Positions 17,443-26,038 are shown, counted from the first letter of the stretch. The stretch: 64,000 bases of DNA from Shinella sp. (GCA_003248775.1 QFQX01000001.1:62001-126000); one strand, 5' to 3'. A program made the numbers and translations. Notes: generated by a model not told the origin, from the letters alone.

Positions 17443-17715
17443 GTGTTTCCCGCACACGCGGGGATGAACCGGTCCGGTGGAGCATTCCGTGAAGCGCGCC
17501 GATGTGTTTCCCGCACACGCGGGGATGAACCGCTTTGGGCCGAACAGCGGGGTAATGATGGCCAGTGTTTCCCGCACACGCGGGGATGAACCGGGTTCCT
17601 CCCGATGTTCGCAGCGGCGCGACCCGTGTTTCCCGCACACGCGGGGATGAACCGTCCGGTTCGGGATCGCAGGGCGGGCGGCCGACGTGTTTCCCGCACA
17701 CGCGGGGATGAACCG
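17443..17715 (+). CRISPR. CRISPR array 1, type I-E, 5 repeats and 4 spacers
   Basis: Five 29-nt repeats start at 17443, 17504, 17565, 17626 and 17687, exactly 61 nt apart, with 32-nt spacers. Each repeat begins GTGTTTCCCGC, has loop ACAC and ends GCGGGGATGAACCG, with the stem CCCGC/GCGGG. The repeats are uniform, including the last, so the array is young or recently trimmed. The orientation matches the E. coli I-E repeat (…GGGGATAAACCG). The array lies 165 bp after cas3. Spacer targets cannot be determined here. Confidence 0.97.
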
Positions 17716-17785
17716 AAAAGACGTGGACTATAACGACACTCCGCATTCATGAGGATTGCGTTATCCTGATGATTGCCCTAATCGT

Positions 17786-17815
17786 TATTTCAATAATTAT
17801 AGGAATATTGAAATA
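17786..17815 (+). promoter_or_regulatory. ArsR-type operator
   Basis: TATTTCAATA (17786-17795) and TATTGAAATA (17806-17815) form a perfect 10-bp inverted repeat with a 10-bp gap. It overlaps the arsR ribosome binding site (AGGA at 17801) and touches the start codon. This is the expected place for autorepression by the encoded ArsR, released by arsenite. Confidence 0.7.
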
Positions 17816-18165
17816 TGATGCAGGATGAGGCTCTAGCCATTTTTGCCGCCCTATCCCAGGAGACGCGCCTGCGGATCGTGCGGATGCTCGTCGTTGCCGG
17901 ACAGGCAGGGATGTCGGCGGGGGTATTGGCGGAAAGAGTGGAGGTTTCTCCATCCAATATGTCCTTCCATTTGAAGGAACTTGAACGAGCGGGCCTTGTT
18001 ACGCCCCAGCGCGAGTCGCGATCGATCGTATATCGCGCGAATAACGAAATGCTCGGGGACCTGCTCCGCTTCCTGATGGAGGATTGCTGCGGTGGGCAGC
18101 CGGATATCTGTGCCTCCGCCTTTGCGGTGGCGCAGTGCTGCGGGCCGGAAAAGGGGGCGTCGTGA
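17815..18165 (+). CDS. arsR: ArsR/SmtB-family repressor of the arsenic operon
   Basis: A 116-residue winged-helix repressor. The recognition-helix region SAGVLAERVEVSPSNMSFHLKELERAGLV and the wing QRESRSIVYRA are typical of ArsR. Inducer-binding Cys are probably in the C-terminal part, which has EDCCGG and AQCCGPEK, rather than the classical ELCVCDL helix of E. coli ArsR; a C-terminal Cys-pair sensor is known for other ArsR lineages. It heads arsR-aqpS-arsC. Start codons at 17815 and 17818 are equally possible. Confidence 0.9.
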   Translation: MMQDEALAIFAALSQETRLRIVRMLVVAGQAGMSAGVLAERVEVSPSNMSFHLKELERAGLVTPQRESRSIVYRANNEMLGDLLRFLMEDCCGGQPDICASAFAVAQCCGPEKGAS

Positions 18166-18277
18166 TGCTTTGCCGGGGTATGTCTTGCCGGTTGAAATCC
18201 GAACCAGTGGCAAGCGCACGGGCGGTCTTCGCCGGTCTTGGCCCTCGGCTGCGCTTTCACGCCGGAGGATGGACGCC

Positions 18278-18976
18278 ATGATCTTCGATCTGCCACGTCG
18301 GCTTGCCGCGGAAATCCTTGGTTCTGCAATCCTTGTCGCCACCGTGATCGGCTCGGGCATCATGGCGGACCGATTATCCGAAGACGCTGCCGTTTCGCTG
18401 CTCGGCAACACCATTCCCACCGGAGCCATTCTGGTTGTGCTGATCTCGATATTCGGGCCGATTTCGGGAGCGCATTTCAATCCGGTTGTTACGATGGTGT
18501 TTGCGGCGCGGAGGGAAATGGGGCCGTCCACCGCCCTTTCTTATATCCTCGCGCAGATCGCGGGCGGTGTCGCGGGAATGATGATCGCCCATGCGATGTT
18601 CGATCTGCAGATCCTGCAGGTCTCGGGTACCGTGCGAACGGGTGGCGGCCAGTGGATTGCCGAGGTGGTGGCGACCTTCGGTCTGGTTCTGACCATTCTG
18701 TGTGGCCTGCGGTTCCGCCCCGATGCCGTCGCATGGCTTGTCGGACTGTATATAACAGCCGCCTACTGGTTTACCGCTTCGACCTCGTTTGCCAATCCGG
18801 CGGTCGCGATGGCAAGAAGCCTGACGGATACGTTTTCCGGCATCCGGCCGCTGGACCTGCCGGGCTTCGTCGCCGCGGAGATAGCCGGTGCGCTCATTGC
18901 GGCCGTATTCGCCGGATGGTTGCTCTCAGGCGGGGAAAGTCGAATTTCATCAGCTGCGGCCCAAGGAGCCGAATGA
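18278..18976 (+). CDS. aqpS: aquaglyceroporin-type arsenite channel AqpS
   Basis: A 232-residue MIP-family channel with about six transmembrane helices and two half-helices. The two signature loops are visible: HFNPVVT (first NPx) and FANPAVAMAR (second NPA). In Sinorhizobium meliloti AqpS replaces the ArsB pump: arsenate entering by phosphate transport is reduced by ArsC and the arsenite leaves through AqpS. The ATG at 18278 with GGAGG at 18264-18268 is preferred; the long upstream open frame is not homologous. The stop overlaps the start of arsC (ATGA). Confidence 0.9.
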   Translation: MIFDLPRRLAAEILGSAILVATVIGSGIMADRLSEDAAVSLLGNTIPTGAILVVLISIFGPISGAHFNPVVTMVFAARREMGPSTALSYILAQIAGGVAGMMIAHAMFDLQILQVSGTVRTGGGQWIAEVVATFGLVLTILCGLRFRPDAVAWLVGLYITAAYWFTASTSFANPAVAMARSLTDTFSGIRPLDLPGFVAAEIAGALIAAVFAGWLLSGGESRISSAAAQGAE

Positions 18977-19401
18977 ACATGGACGTCATCATCTATCACA
19001 ACCCCGCCTGCGGCACGTCCCGCAACGCGCTGGCGATGATCCGCAATGCAGGAATCGAGCCGAAAGTGATTGAGTATCTGAAAACGCCGCCTTCGCGGGC
19101 GGAACTCGTGAAGATGATTGCCGATGCCGGGTTGTCGGTGCGGCAGGCGATCCGCGAAAAGGGAACGCCTTATGTGGAACTCGGTCTCGGCGATGCCGGC
19201 CTGAGTGACGACCAGCTTCTCGATGCGATGCTCGAACATCCGATCCTGATCAACCGGCCCTTCGTCGCCTCGCCACTCGGCACGCGGCTCGCTCGCCCCT
19301 CGGAACTGGTGCTCGATATCCTGCCCGAGACCCATAAGGGCGCTTTCGCCAAGGAAGATGGCGAAAAGGTGCTGGACGACAAGGGCAATCGCATCGTCTG
19401 A
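18973..19401 (+). CDS. arsC: arsenate reductase (glutaredoxin type)
   Basis: A 142-residue ArsC of the E. coli plasmid R773 type. The N-terminal YHNPACGTSRNAL carries the catalytic Cys (NPACGTSRN), and RPFVASPLGTRLARPSE supplies the conserved Arg residues that bind arsenate. It uses glutathione and glutaredoxin to reduce arsenate to arsenite. ATG 18973 overlaps the aqpS stop, with AAGGAG at 18963-18968. No arsH, arsB or acr3 follows; instead an eroded CRISPR array begins about 90 bp later. Confidence 0.93.
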   Translation: MNMDVIIYHNPACGTSRNALAMIRNAGIEPKVIEYLKTPPSRAELVKMIADAGLSVRQAIREKGTPYVELGLGDAGLSDDQLLDAMLEHPILINRPFVASPLGTRLARPSELVLDILPETHKGAFAKEDGEKVLDDKGNRIV

Positions 19402-19490
19402 CCATGGCCGTGAATTCAACGGTTTGCTGCGTTCCGCGCGTGGGAGGCCCGCCAGTGCATTGACAGGGCGGCCGACAGCCGCTTGAAGCA

Positions 19491-19641
19491 ACGCTTCCCG
19501 CAAGCGCGGGAATGATCCGTCGAGACCTCGGATTGCTCCGAAATGGCATCAACGGTCCCCACACCCGTGGGGATAGCCCGCAGGCAATCTACCGTTTGCG
19601 CGGGGCGGACGTGTGTTCTCCGCAAACGCGGGGTCCTCCAG
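19491..19641 (+). CRISPR. decayed type I-E CRISPR array, three eroded repeats
   Basis: Three degenerate copies of the local repeat start at about 19491, 19552 and 19613, exactly 61 nt apart. The first has CTTCCCGCAAGCGCGGGAATG, the second TCCCCACACCCGTGGGGAT, the third TTCTCCGCAAACGCGGGG. The first and third resemble the array 1/3 repeat; the second has the ACACNCGTGGGG form of the array 2 repeat. No leader boxes are present upstream. The register plus partial sequence match makes chance unlikely. Confidence 0.72.
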
Positions 19642-19648
19642 GGTTGGA

Positions 19649-19676
19649 CCAGCGCGTTCCCATGCGGACGCGCTGG
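19649..19676. other. perfect 9-bp hairpin upstream of the cas operon
   Basis: CCAGCGCGT (19649-19657) pairs with ACGCGCTGG (19668-19676). It lies between the eroded array and the probable cas8e promoter. The next 100 bases (about 19690-19790) are unusually T-rich and poor in A on the plus strand. It may insulate the cas operon from arsenic-operon transcription or serve as an operator. Confidence 0.45.
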
Positions 19677-19811
19677 CTCCTTGTTACCAGCGTCCAGCAT
19701 GCGACATTTTGGTTGTGTATTCTGTTCCTCTCGGTTGAGTTCTTGTTCGTTTTTCCTCTTTTGATTGGTATCCTTTAATTCGTTTCGTGTTTCGGGTGCT
19801 GGGGAGCCCTG

Positions 19812-21485
19812 ATGTCCGGTCCTTCGACCTTCAATCTGATAACGGATCCGTTTTTTCCGGTGGTGACGCGCGATGGCGTGAAGCGTTGGGTGTCGTTTGC
19901 CGGGCTTCGGCAGGAGGAGGGAGATTATCCCGTCGCCTTTGACTGGCCGCGTCCCGATCTCAATGTCGCCGCTATGGAATTTGCCGTCGGCGTTCTGGCG
20001 CTGGTCTTTCAGCCCGAGGATCATGCGGAATGGGCGGAGATCTGGAGCGGCAGGGCCGGGAGGGATCTCGACGAGCGGCTTCAGGCGATTTCCTTCGCCT
20101 TTAATCTTCTTGGCGATGAAAAGGGCGCGGGGCCGCGTTTCCTGCAGGAATATCTGCCCATCGACGGCGACGCAAATCCGGTGGAGGCGCTGTTCATCGA
20201 TACGCCCGGCGTCAATGGCCAGAAGAAGAATGCCGATTTGCTCACCCATCGCCGGCGTTTTCCGGCGCTAGGATTGAAAGCGGCAGCGATAGCGCTTCAT
20301 GCGCTTCAGCAGTTTGCGCCCTCCGGCGGAGCCGGCAACCGGACGTCGCTACGTGGTGGCGGGCCGATGACGACGCTGGTCTGGCCCGAGCGCGGAGACG
20401 GGGGCGCGGCAGCGCCGCTCTGGCGGGTGCTGTTGGCCAATCTGCCCGCATCCGGCGACGTACCATTCCTGCCGAATGAGGATCTCGTCCGCGCCTTGCC
20501 CTGGCTGGCGCCGACGCTGACTTCCGAAAGCGATCCGCCGCTCAAGCTTTCCGAAGCGGATGCGTGTGTCCATCCGCTGCAGGCATTCTTCGGCATGCCG
20601 AGACGTATCCGGCTGGTCGCGGGTGGCGAGGGGCGGTGCCCGATTACCGGCGAGGAGGGGCCGCTTGTGACCGGCTTCATCCAGAAACCCTGGGGCGTGA
20701 ATTACGATGTGTGGCGGCATCCGCTGACACCCTATCGCCGGGCGAAGGAAACCGATCCTTTCTTCTCCGTGAAGCCGAAATCCACCCGGTTCAGCTATCG
20801 CGACTGGGTGGGTGCCGTCATCAGTTACAAGGAGAAATCCTTCGCCTCTATACCGGCCCGCCCTGCCGAAGCGCTTCATGAGCGAGGACGCTACTACCGG
20901 CAGGCGGGTTTCGACGCTTCGCGCCTGCTCGCTGCCGGCTGGGCGATGAACAACATGGAGGCGGGCGCCTATCTGCTGTCGGTGCAGCCGCTTCATCTGG
21001 CGGAGACGGAGGAGCGGGCGCAGGTCGTCGCCACGCTGGCGCGAATGTTCGCCGATGCCGGGGATGCGACCGCGAGCCTGCTGCGCTCCAATCTCAAGCT
21101 CGCCTTGTTCGGCGACGGAGCCAAGACTTCGACCGACAGCGGTGTGTTCGAAGAGGCGACGGACGCGTTTTTCGAGGAAACCGAAGACGCATTCCATGAC
21201 GCGCTCGACGCGTTTCTCGAACACGATGCGCCGGACGGGCAGGCGCTGCGCAAGCGATGGCTCACGACCTTGCGGCGTACGGCGCTCGCCATTTTCGATC
21301 GTCATGCGACGGAGCTTCTGGCAGAGACGGTTGATGCCAAACTGGCCGAGCGGATCACAATTGCCTATCGCCGCCTGCGGGGAGCTTTGTCCGAAGCGGG
21401 CAAGATCGCCGCTGGTCTGCTGATCGATCCGCCGGCAGATGCGACGAAATCCAAGGGACGAACGAAAAAAGGGACCACGGCATGA
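19812..21485 (+). CDS. cas8e: Cascade large subunit Cas8e (Cse1/CasA)
   Basis: A 557-residue Cse1 family protein, close to the usual 500-560. The N-terminus FNLITDPFFPVV matches the family opening (NLL-x-PWIPV) and a segment CPITGEEGPLVTGFIQKPWG fits the metal-binding or L1 region. In Cascade this subunit recognises the PAM, starts target unwinding and docks Cas3. It begins a tightly packed operon: its stop overlaps cse2 (ATGA). The probable promoter is in the T-rich stretch just upstream. Confidence 0.93.
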   Translation: MSGPSTFNLITDPFFPVVTRDGVKRWVSFAGLRQEEGDYPVAFDWPRPDLNVAAMEFAVGVLALVFQPEDHAEWAEIWSGRAGRDLDERLQAISFAFNLLGDEKGAGPRFLQEYLPIDGDANPVEALFIDTPGVNGQKKNADLLTHRRRFPALGLKAAAIALHALQQFAPSGGAGNRTSLRGGGPMTTLVWPERGDGGAAAPLWRVLLANLPASGDVPFLPNEDLVRALPWLAPTLTSESDPPLKLSEADACVHPLQAFFGMPRRIRLVAGGEGRCPITGEEGPLVTGFIQKPWGVNYDVWRHPLTPYRRAKETDPFFSVKPKSTRFSYRDWVGAVISYKEKSFASIPARPAEALHERGRYYRQAGFDASRLLAAGWAMNNMEAGAYLLSVQPLHLAETEERAQVVATLARMFADAGDATASLLRSNLKLALFGDGAKTSTDSGVFEEATDAFFEETEDAFHDALDAFLEHDAPDGQALRKRWLTTLRRTALAIFDRHATELLAETVDAKLAERITIAYRRLRGALSEAGKIAAGLLIDPPADATKSKGRTKKGTTA

Positions 21486-22072
21486 GCGAGGAAACTCCTT
21501 CCGATATCCTGAGCAAGGCGACGCTTGCGTGGTGGCGGACGCTTTATCCCATGACCACCGGGCAAAGAGGCAATGCAGGGGCGCGGGCCGAGCTTCGCCG
21601 GGCGGGCACGATTATGGAAGTGGTCATGCTGCCGGCTTTTCATGACCTGCTGCATTCGGCGCAGAAAAAGGGCGTGGCTGTCGCAAGGCTGGGCGATGCC
21701 CGCATCCGGCGGCTTGCGCTTGCAGTGGCGGTGATCTGCGAAAGGCCGGACGGCAATGCGGGCCCCAGATCTTTCGCCCAGGTTCTCGGTGCTGTCGGTG
21801 AAGGCGAGCGCCCGGCGCTTTCGCCGCTGCGGTTCCAGTCGCTGATGGCCACGCTTTCCCGGGGAGACGGAGATGAGGAGCTGTCCGCCCTTCGCCGCGC
21901 GCTGACGCTGGTGAAGGATTCCGATTTCAATGTCGCGGGACTGGTGCGCGACCTTATCGATTTTACCGAGGTGCGGCGTATCCGCTGGACCTTCGATTAC
22001 TACGGAACCACACGCGAACCGGTGGAAGACGCCGGCGGCGATGCCCCTTCAGAGACCGAGGAGACCGTTTGA
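21482..22072 (+). CDS. cse2: Cascade small subunit Cse2 (CasB)
   Basis: A 196-residue alpha-helical protein of the Cse2 family, two copies of which normally brace the R-loop in Cascade. Typical features are WWRTLYPMTTGQRGNAGARAELRR near the N-terminus and FQSLMATLSRGDGDEELSALRRALTL in the second half. The start overlaps the cas8e stop. The C-terminal 20 residues are acidic and may be disordered. Confidence 0.92.
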   Translation: MSEETPSDILSKATLAWWRTLYPMTTGQRGNAGARAELRRAGTIMEVVMLPAFHDLLHSAQKKGVAVARLGDARIRRLALAVAVICERPDGNAGPRSFAQVLGAVGEGERPALSPLRFQSLMATLSRGDGDEELSALRRALTLVKDSDFNVAGLVRDLIDFTEVRRIRWTFDYYGTTREPVEDAGGDAPSETEETV

Positions 22073-23136
22073 TGAGCCGTTTTCTGCAATTGCACGTTCT
22101 GACCGAGTATCCGGTTTCGAACCCGAACCGGGACGATCTCGGGCGTCCGAAATCGGCGCTGATCGGCGGCGTTCCGCGCCAGCGGATTTCCAGTCAGGCG
22201 ATCAAGCGGGCAATCCGCATCCATCCCGCCTTCACCGAGGCGCTGGAAGGGCATGTCGGTTCGCGTACGCAGCGCATGGGCAAGCAGATCATCGATCACC
22301 TGAAGGAACTGGGCGCTGACGAGAGCAAGGCAATCGCCATCGCCAAGGAGATCGTGCCGGTGTTCGGCGCGGTCGAGGACAAGAAGGACATCGACGAGGT
22401 GCGCACCCGCCAGCTCGCCTTCATTTCGCCGGAGGAGCGGCAGGCCGCGTTCGATCTGGCGAAGAAGCTGCTCGATGGCGAAAGCATCGCAAAGGACAAG
22501 AAGGAACTCGCCAAGCAGGTCATGCGCTCGGCCGATGGCGCCGTCGATATCGCCATGTTCGGTCGCATGCTGGCCGACAATCCCGATCTCAACCGGGATG
22601 CCGCCGTGCAGGTCGCCCACGCGGTCACGGTCAACCGGGTGCTGATCGAGGACGATTTCTACACCGCCGTCGATGACCTCAAGAAGCCGAACGAGGATTC
22701 CGGTGCGGGTTTCGTCGGCGAGGCGGGCTTCGGCTCCGGCGTCTATTATCTCTATGTCTGCGTGAACCGTCCGCTGCTGGTGAAAAACCTCGGAGGGGAT
22801 CGCGAGCTTGCGGCGCGCGGGCTCGATGCGCTGGTCAGGGCCGTCTCCATGGCGGTGCCGGGCGGCAAGATCAATTCCTATGCTCATCACGCCCGCGCCA
22901 AGTACATTCTGGCGGAAAAGGGCGATGGCCAACCGATCAACCTGTTCGGGTCCTTCACCGTGCCGGTCAAGGGGCCGGATCTGATCTGCGATGCCGTCCG
23001 CAAGTTGAAGGCGGAAAAACAGGGGTTCGAAGCGGCTTACGGCAAAAGTTCGTCGGATGAACGGGTCCTGCATGTCGGTCACAACGATACGGCGACGCTC
23101 GATGAAGTTGCCGCCTTCGCCGCCGAGGGAGTGTGA
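22072..23136 (+). CDS. cas7e: Cascade backbone subunit Cas7e (Cse4/CasC)
   Basis: A 354-residue Cas7 protein that polymerises along the crRNA. The N-terminus FLQLHVLTEYPVSNPNRDDLGRPKSALIGGVPRQRISSQAIKRAIR is diagnostic of the type I-E backbone. A later segment, VSMAVPGGKINSYAHHARAKYIL, is also typical. ATG 22072 is immediately after the cse2 stop (TGATG overlap); a TTG two codons earlier is less likely. Length is normal for the family. Confidence 0.94.
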   Translation: MSRFLQLHVLTEYPVSNPNRDDLGRPKSALIGGVPRQRISSQAIKRAIRIHPAFTEALEGHVGSRTQRMGKQIIDHLKELGADESKAIAIAKEIVPVFGAVEDKKDIDEVRTRQLAFISPEERQAAFDLAKKLLDGESIAKDKKELAKQVMRSADGAVDIAMFGRMLADNPDLNRDAAVQVAHAVTVNRVLIEDDFYTAVDDLKKPNEDSGAGFVGEAGFGSGVYYLYVCVNRPLLVKNLGGDRELAARGLDALVRAVSMAVPGGKINSYAHHARAKYILAEKGDGQPINLFGSFTVPVKGPDLICDAVRKLKAEKQGFEAAYGKSSSDERVLHVGHNDTATLDEVAAFAAEGV

Positions 23137-23139
23137 CTG

Positions 23140-23880
23140 ATGCGGCAATGGCTCGTCATCTGCCTCAGGGCGCCGCTTGCGAGCTTCGGTGAAAATGCCG
23201 GCAATGCGGAACGCGGCACGGCCGATATGCCGACGCGCTCCGCGCTGATCGGTCTTGCCGGCGCGGCGCTTGGCATCGAGCGGGCCGACGAAGCCGGGCA
23301 GGCGCGACTTGTTCGTTCCCTCGTTACCGCTGCGGCCCTTTATGATCGCGGCCATCCGCTTGCGGATTTCCATACCTATACATCGCTTCACCAGAGCGCC
23401 AAGGGAGCCGCGACGCGGGCGGCGGCGCTTGAACGGAAGGAATATCTCGCGACCTCGATTTCCCGGCGCCACTATCGCGCCGGCGGCGTGTGGCAGGCGG
23501 CTTACCGGCTGTCGGATTCGGCGGATGGTTTCTCGCTTGCCGATCTCGCCACCGCCTTCGATGTGCCGCGTTTCGTACTCTATCTCGGCCGCAAATCCTG
23601 CCCGCCGTCTCATCCTCTGGTGCCGCGCCTGATCGAGGGGGAGACGGTGGTGGAGGCGTTCCATACGCATTTCGAGATGGTGGCGAAGACTTTCGGGCGA
23701 GGTCTCTCGCTCAAGGCCGTCAGCGTCGAGGATCGCCATGACGGCCCGCGGTCGAACCGGCCTCGCACCCATCTGCGGCAGGACGACCCACGCGACCGGT
23801 CGAAGCGCTGGACCTTCGGTCAGCGGCAGGAATGGCGGTTTGCGATCACGCCCGACGCCGGCAGGGGAGGTGAAGTATGA
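23140..23880 (+). CDS. cas5e: Cascade subunit Cas5e (CasD)
   Basis: A 246-residue Cas5 protein that caps the 5' handle of the crRNA. The opening LVICLRAPLASFGENAGNAERGTADMPTRSALIGLAGAALGI is typical of the family. It lies between cas7e (3-nt gap) and cas6e (ATGA overlap), the standard type I-E order. Its C-terminal part is rich in Arg, as expected for an RNA-binding subunit. Confidence 0.93.
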   Translation: MRQWLVICLRAPLASFGENAGNAERGTADMPTRSALIGLAGAALGIERADEAGQARLVRSLVTAAALYDRGHPLADFHTYTSLHQSAKGAATRAAALERKEYLATSISRRHYRAGGVWQAAYRLSDSADGFSLADLATAFDVPRFVLYLGRKSCPPSHPLVPRLIEGETVVEAFHTHFEMVAKTFGRGLSLKAVSVEDRHDGPRSNRPRTHLRQDDPRDRSKRWTFGQRQEWRFAITPDAGRGGEV

Positions 23881-24653
23881 GCGAAGCGCCACTCTGGTTC
23901 ACACGGATCACCCTCCGGCGAGATGCGCCCGACATCGCGCCGTTGATCAGCCGCCTCTTTCCCTCCGACGAAAGCGGGATGCTGAACGCTACCCATCAGT
24001 TGCTGTGGACGCTGATGCCGGAAGAAATGCAGAAGGAAGGCAAGCCCGAAAGGCCCGACAAGGCGAAGAAGGAGAAGGCCGCCTTTCTCTGGCGCAAGGC
24101 TGAGCGCGACAATAGCTGGTACATGCTGGGGCGGAAACCTCGGGAGGACTCTTCGTTTCTTTCGGTCGAAACCAAGCCTTACGAACTCTCGCCCAAAGCT
24201 GGTGACATGCTGGCCTTCGACCTCACCGTCAATGCGACCGTCAACCGGCTGGTGGACCCCGCCAAGGGGCGCGACGGCCGGCAACGATGCGATATCGTGA
24301 TGGATGTGCTGAAGGCGCATGAGCGTAGCGTTGGTCACAAGCTGGACCGGGCGGAGCAGCGAATGCAGATCGCTCGCCCTGTCCTTTCCGAATGGCTGAC
24401 GGCGCAGGGTTCACGAAACGGCTTTTCGCCCATCGCTACCGACCTTGTAGCCTACCGGACGGTGGCTCTCGAGCGGCGGGCAGGAGGGCACGGGCGAAAG
24501 GGTGGCTCCGGCGCGTCACAATTCGGCATTTCCCAACTGCGGGGCCTGCTGACGGTGACTGATCCCGTCGCTTTCGTCGCGGGCGTCGAACAGGGCTTTG
24601 GCCGGGCGAAAGCGTTCGGTTGCGGGCTGATGCTTCTGAGGCGGGTGGAATAG
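23877..24653 (+). CDS. cas6e: crRNA-processing endonuclease Cas6e (CasE)
   Basis: A 258-residue Cas6 protein of the type I-E class, somewhat longer than E. coli CasE (199). It opens LWFTRITLRRDAP, has LNATHQLLWTLMPEEMQKEG, where the His is the probable catalytic residue, and ends with a Gly-rich GFGRAKAFGCGLMLLRR motif that is diagnostic of Cas6. It cuts at the base of the repeat hairpin. It must process two repeat types here (CCCGC/GCGGG and CCCCAC/GTGGGG stems), unless one is inactive. An acidic-basic insertion (KEGKPERPDKAKKEKAAF) lies near residue 60. Confidence 0.93.
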   Translation: MSEAPLWFTRITLRRDAPDIAPLISRLFPSDESGMLNATHQLLWTLMPEEMQKEGKPERPDKAKKEKAAFLWRKAERDNSWYMLGRKPREDSSFLSVETKPYELSPKAGDMLAFDLTVNATVNRLVDPAKGRDGRQRCDIVMDVLKAHERSVGHKLDRAEQRMQIARPVLSEWLTAQGSRNGFSPIATDLVAYRTVALERRAGGHGRKGGSGASQFGISQLRGLLTVTDPVAFVAGVEQGFGRAKAFGCGLMLLRRVE

Positions 24654-24655
24654 TC

Positions 24656-25618
24656 ATGGCCGAACGGTCGCCTCCAGCATCTTCCATGCCGGGAGCGCCG
24701 CCGCCGCGACCCATTCCGCTCAAGGATCGTTCCACCATCGTCTTCGTGGAGAAGGGACAGCTCGATGTCATCGACGGCGCCTTCGTGCTGGTCGATGCCA
24801 ATGGCGTGCGCACGGTCATCCCCGTCGGCGGTCTGGCGGCGATCATGCTGGAGCCCGGCACACGCGCAAGCCATTCCGCGGTTTCTCTCGCCGCAAGGGC
24901 CGGAACGCTGTTGATCTGGACGGGTGAGGCGGGTGTGCGCCTCTATGCCACCGGCCAGCCCGGCGGCGCGCGGTCCGACCGGTTGCTTTGGCAATGTCGG
25001 CTGGCGCTCGATCCTGATGCAAGGCTGAAGATCGTGCGCCGGATGTTCCAGATGCGTTTCGGGGAGACGGCGCCCGAGCGGCGTTCGGTGGACCAGTTGC
25101 GCGGTATCGAGGGTGTGCGGGTACGCACCATCTATCAGGGACTGGCGAAGCAGTTCGGGGTGACGTGGAAGCGGCGCGATTACGATCCCGGCAATTTTGA
25201 CATTTCCGACGTGCCGAACCGATGCCTTTCGGCGGCGACCTCCTGCCTTTACGGGATCACCGAGGCTGCCGTCCTTGCGGCGGGATATGCGCCGGCGGTC
25301 GGCTTCCTGCATGCCGGAAAGCCGCTTTCCTTCGTTTACGATATCGCCGATCTCTTCAAATTCGAAACGGTGGTGCCTGAGGCTTTCCGCATTGCTGGGC
25401 TTCATGCCAAGGGCAAGCTCGACAAGCCTGTCGATATGGCTGTGCGCCACGCCTGTCGCGATGCATTCCGGCGTACCAATATCCTCTCACACCTGATCCC
25501 GTCGATCGAGGAGGTGCTTCTGGCTGGCGAATTGGAACGACCTGAGACCCCGGAGGATGCCGTTGGTCCGGCCTTCGAGGATCCGGCGCCTTCCGGCGAC
25601 GAAGGGCAGCGCGGATGA
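24656..25618 (+). CDS. cas1: CRISPR integrase Cas1 (type I-E)
   Basis: A 320-residue Cas1 from ATG 24656. The metal ligands are visible as Glu in LYGITEAAV, His in GFLHAGK and Asp in VYDIADLFK. Cas1 and Cas2 form the complex that inserts new spacers next to the leader. The N-terminal 20 residues are Pro/Ser-rich (PPASSMPGAPPPRPIPL) and the C-terminal 30 acidic and Pro-rich, extensions not needed for catalysis. The gene overlaps cas2e (ATGA). An ATG at 24620, inside cas6e, is less likely. Confidence 0.95.
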   Translation: MAERSPPASSMPGAPPPRPIPLKDRSTIVFVEKGQLDVIDGAFVLVDANGVRTVIPVGGLAAIMLEPGTRASHSAVSLAARAGTLLIWTGEAGVRLYATGQPGGARSDRLLWQCRLALDPDARLKIVRRMFQMRFGETAPERRSVDQLRGIEGVRVRTIYQGLAKQFGVTWKRRDYDPGNFDISDVPNRCLSAATSCLYGITEAAVLAAGYAPAVGFLHAGKPLSFVYDIADLFKFETVVPEAFRIAGLHAKGKLDKPVDMAVRHACRDAFRRTNILSHLIPSIEEVLLAGELERPETPEDAVGPAFEDPAPSGDEGQRG

Positions 25619-25899
25619 TGGTCGTCGTTACCAACAATGCCCCGCAGCGCCTGCGCGGCCGGCTTGCCGTCTGGCTGCTGGAGGTCAGGGCAGGCGTCTA
25701 TGTCGGTGTCTATTCGGCCCGGACGCGGGAAATGATCCGCGGGAAGGTCGAAAGCCTGATCGACGACGGCGATGCCGTCATAGCCTGGGCCGCCCCGACC
25801 GATGCCGGGTTCGATTTCGAAACCTTCGGCCGCAACCGCCGTGAACCGGTGGATTTCGACGGCCTGAAACTCGTCGCCTTCAGCCCGCTGGAGAGCTGA
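25615..25899 (+). CDS. cas2e: CRISPR adaptation protein Cas2e
   Basis: A 94-residue Cas2 of the type I-E class. The start MVVVTNNAPQRLRGRLAVWLLEVRAGVYVGVYS matches the family strongly (E. coli Cas2 opens similarly with VVVTENVPPRLRGRLAIWLLE). It scaffolds the Cas1 tetramer during spacer integration. It is the last gene of the cas operon. Array 2 begins 140 bp downstream on the same strand. Confidence 0.95.
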   Translation: MMVVVTNNAPQRLRGRLAVWLLEVRAGVYVGVYSARTREMIRGKVESLIDDGDAVIAWAAPTDAGFDFETFGRNRREPVDFDGLKLVAFSPLES

Positions 25900-25978
25900 A
25901 CCGGTTCCTTTTCAGCGGGGCAAACCTTCCTTTTCCGACCGCGCCGACAGGCTGAAAAATCGGCTGTTTTTTGTGCAA

Positions 25979-26038
25979 AAAATCGGTAGCATTTGCAGAG
26001 ATGAAATTTTCCTTATATTTCATTGGCTTCTGGGAAGA
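25979..26038 (+). promoter_or_regulatory. leader of CRISPR array 2
   Basis: AAAATCGG at 25979-25986 ends 53 nt before the first repeat, and TCATTGGCTTC begins 19 nt before it, as in the other leaders. A second GAAAAATCGG lies further upstream at 25954-25963. The leader is AT-rich. Confidence 0.72.

Noticed and set aside
17360..17750. Open frames across CRISPR array 1 (minus), repeating VHPRVCGKH and SSPRVRET
   Set aside because: They are translations of the 29-nt repeats, not proteins. The same applies to frames at 25880-26356 and 32868-34460.
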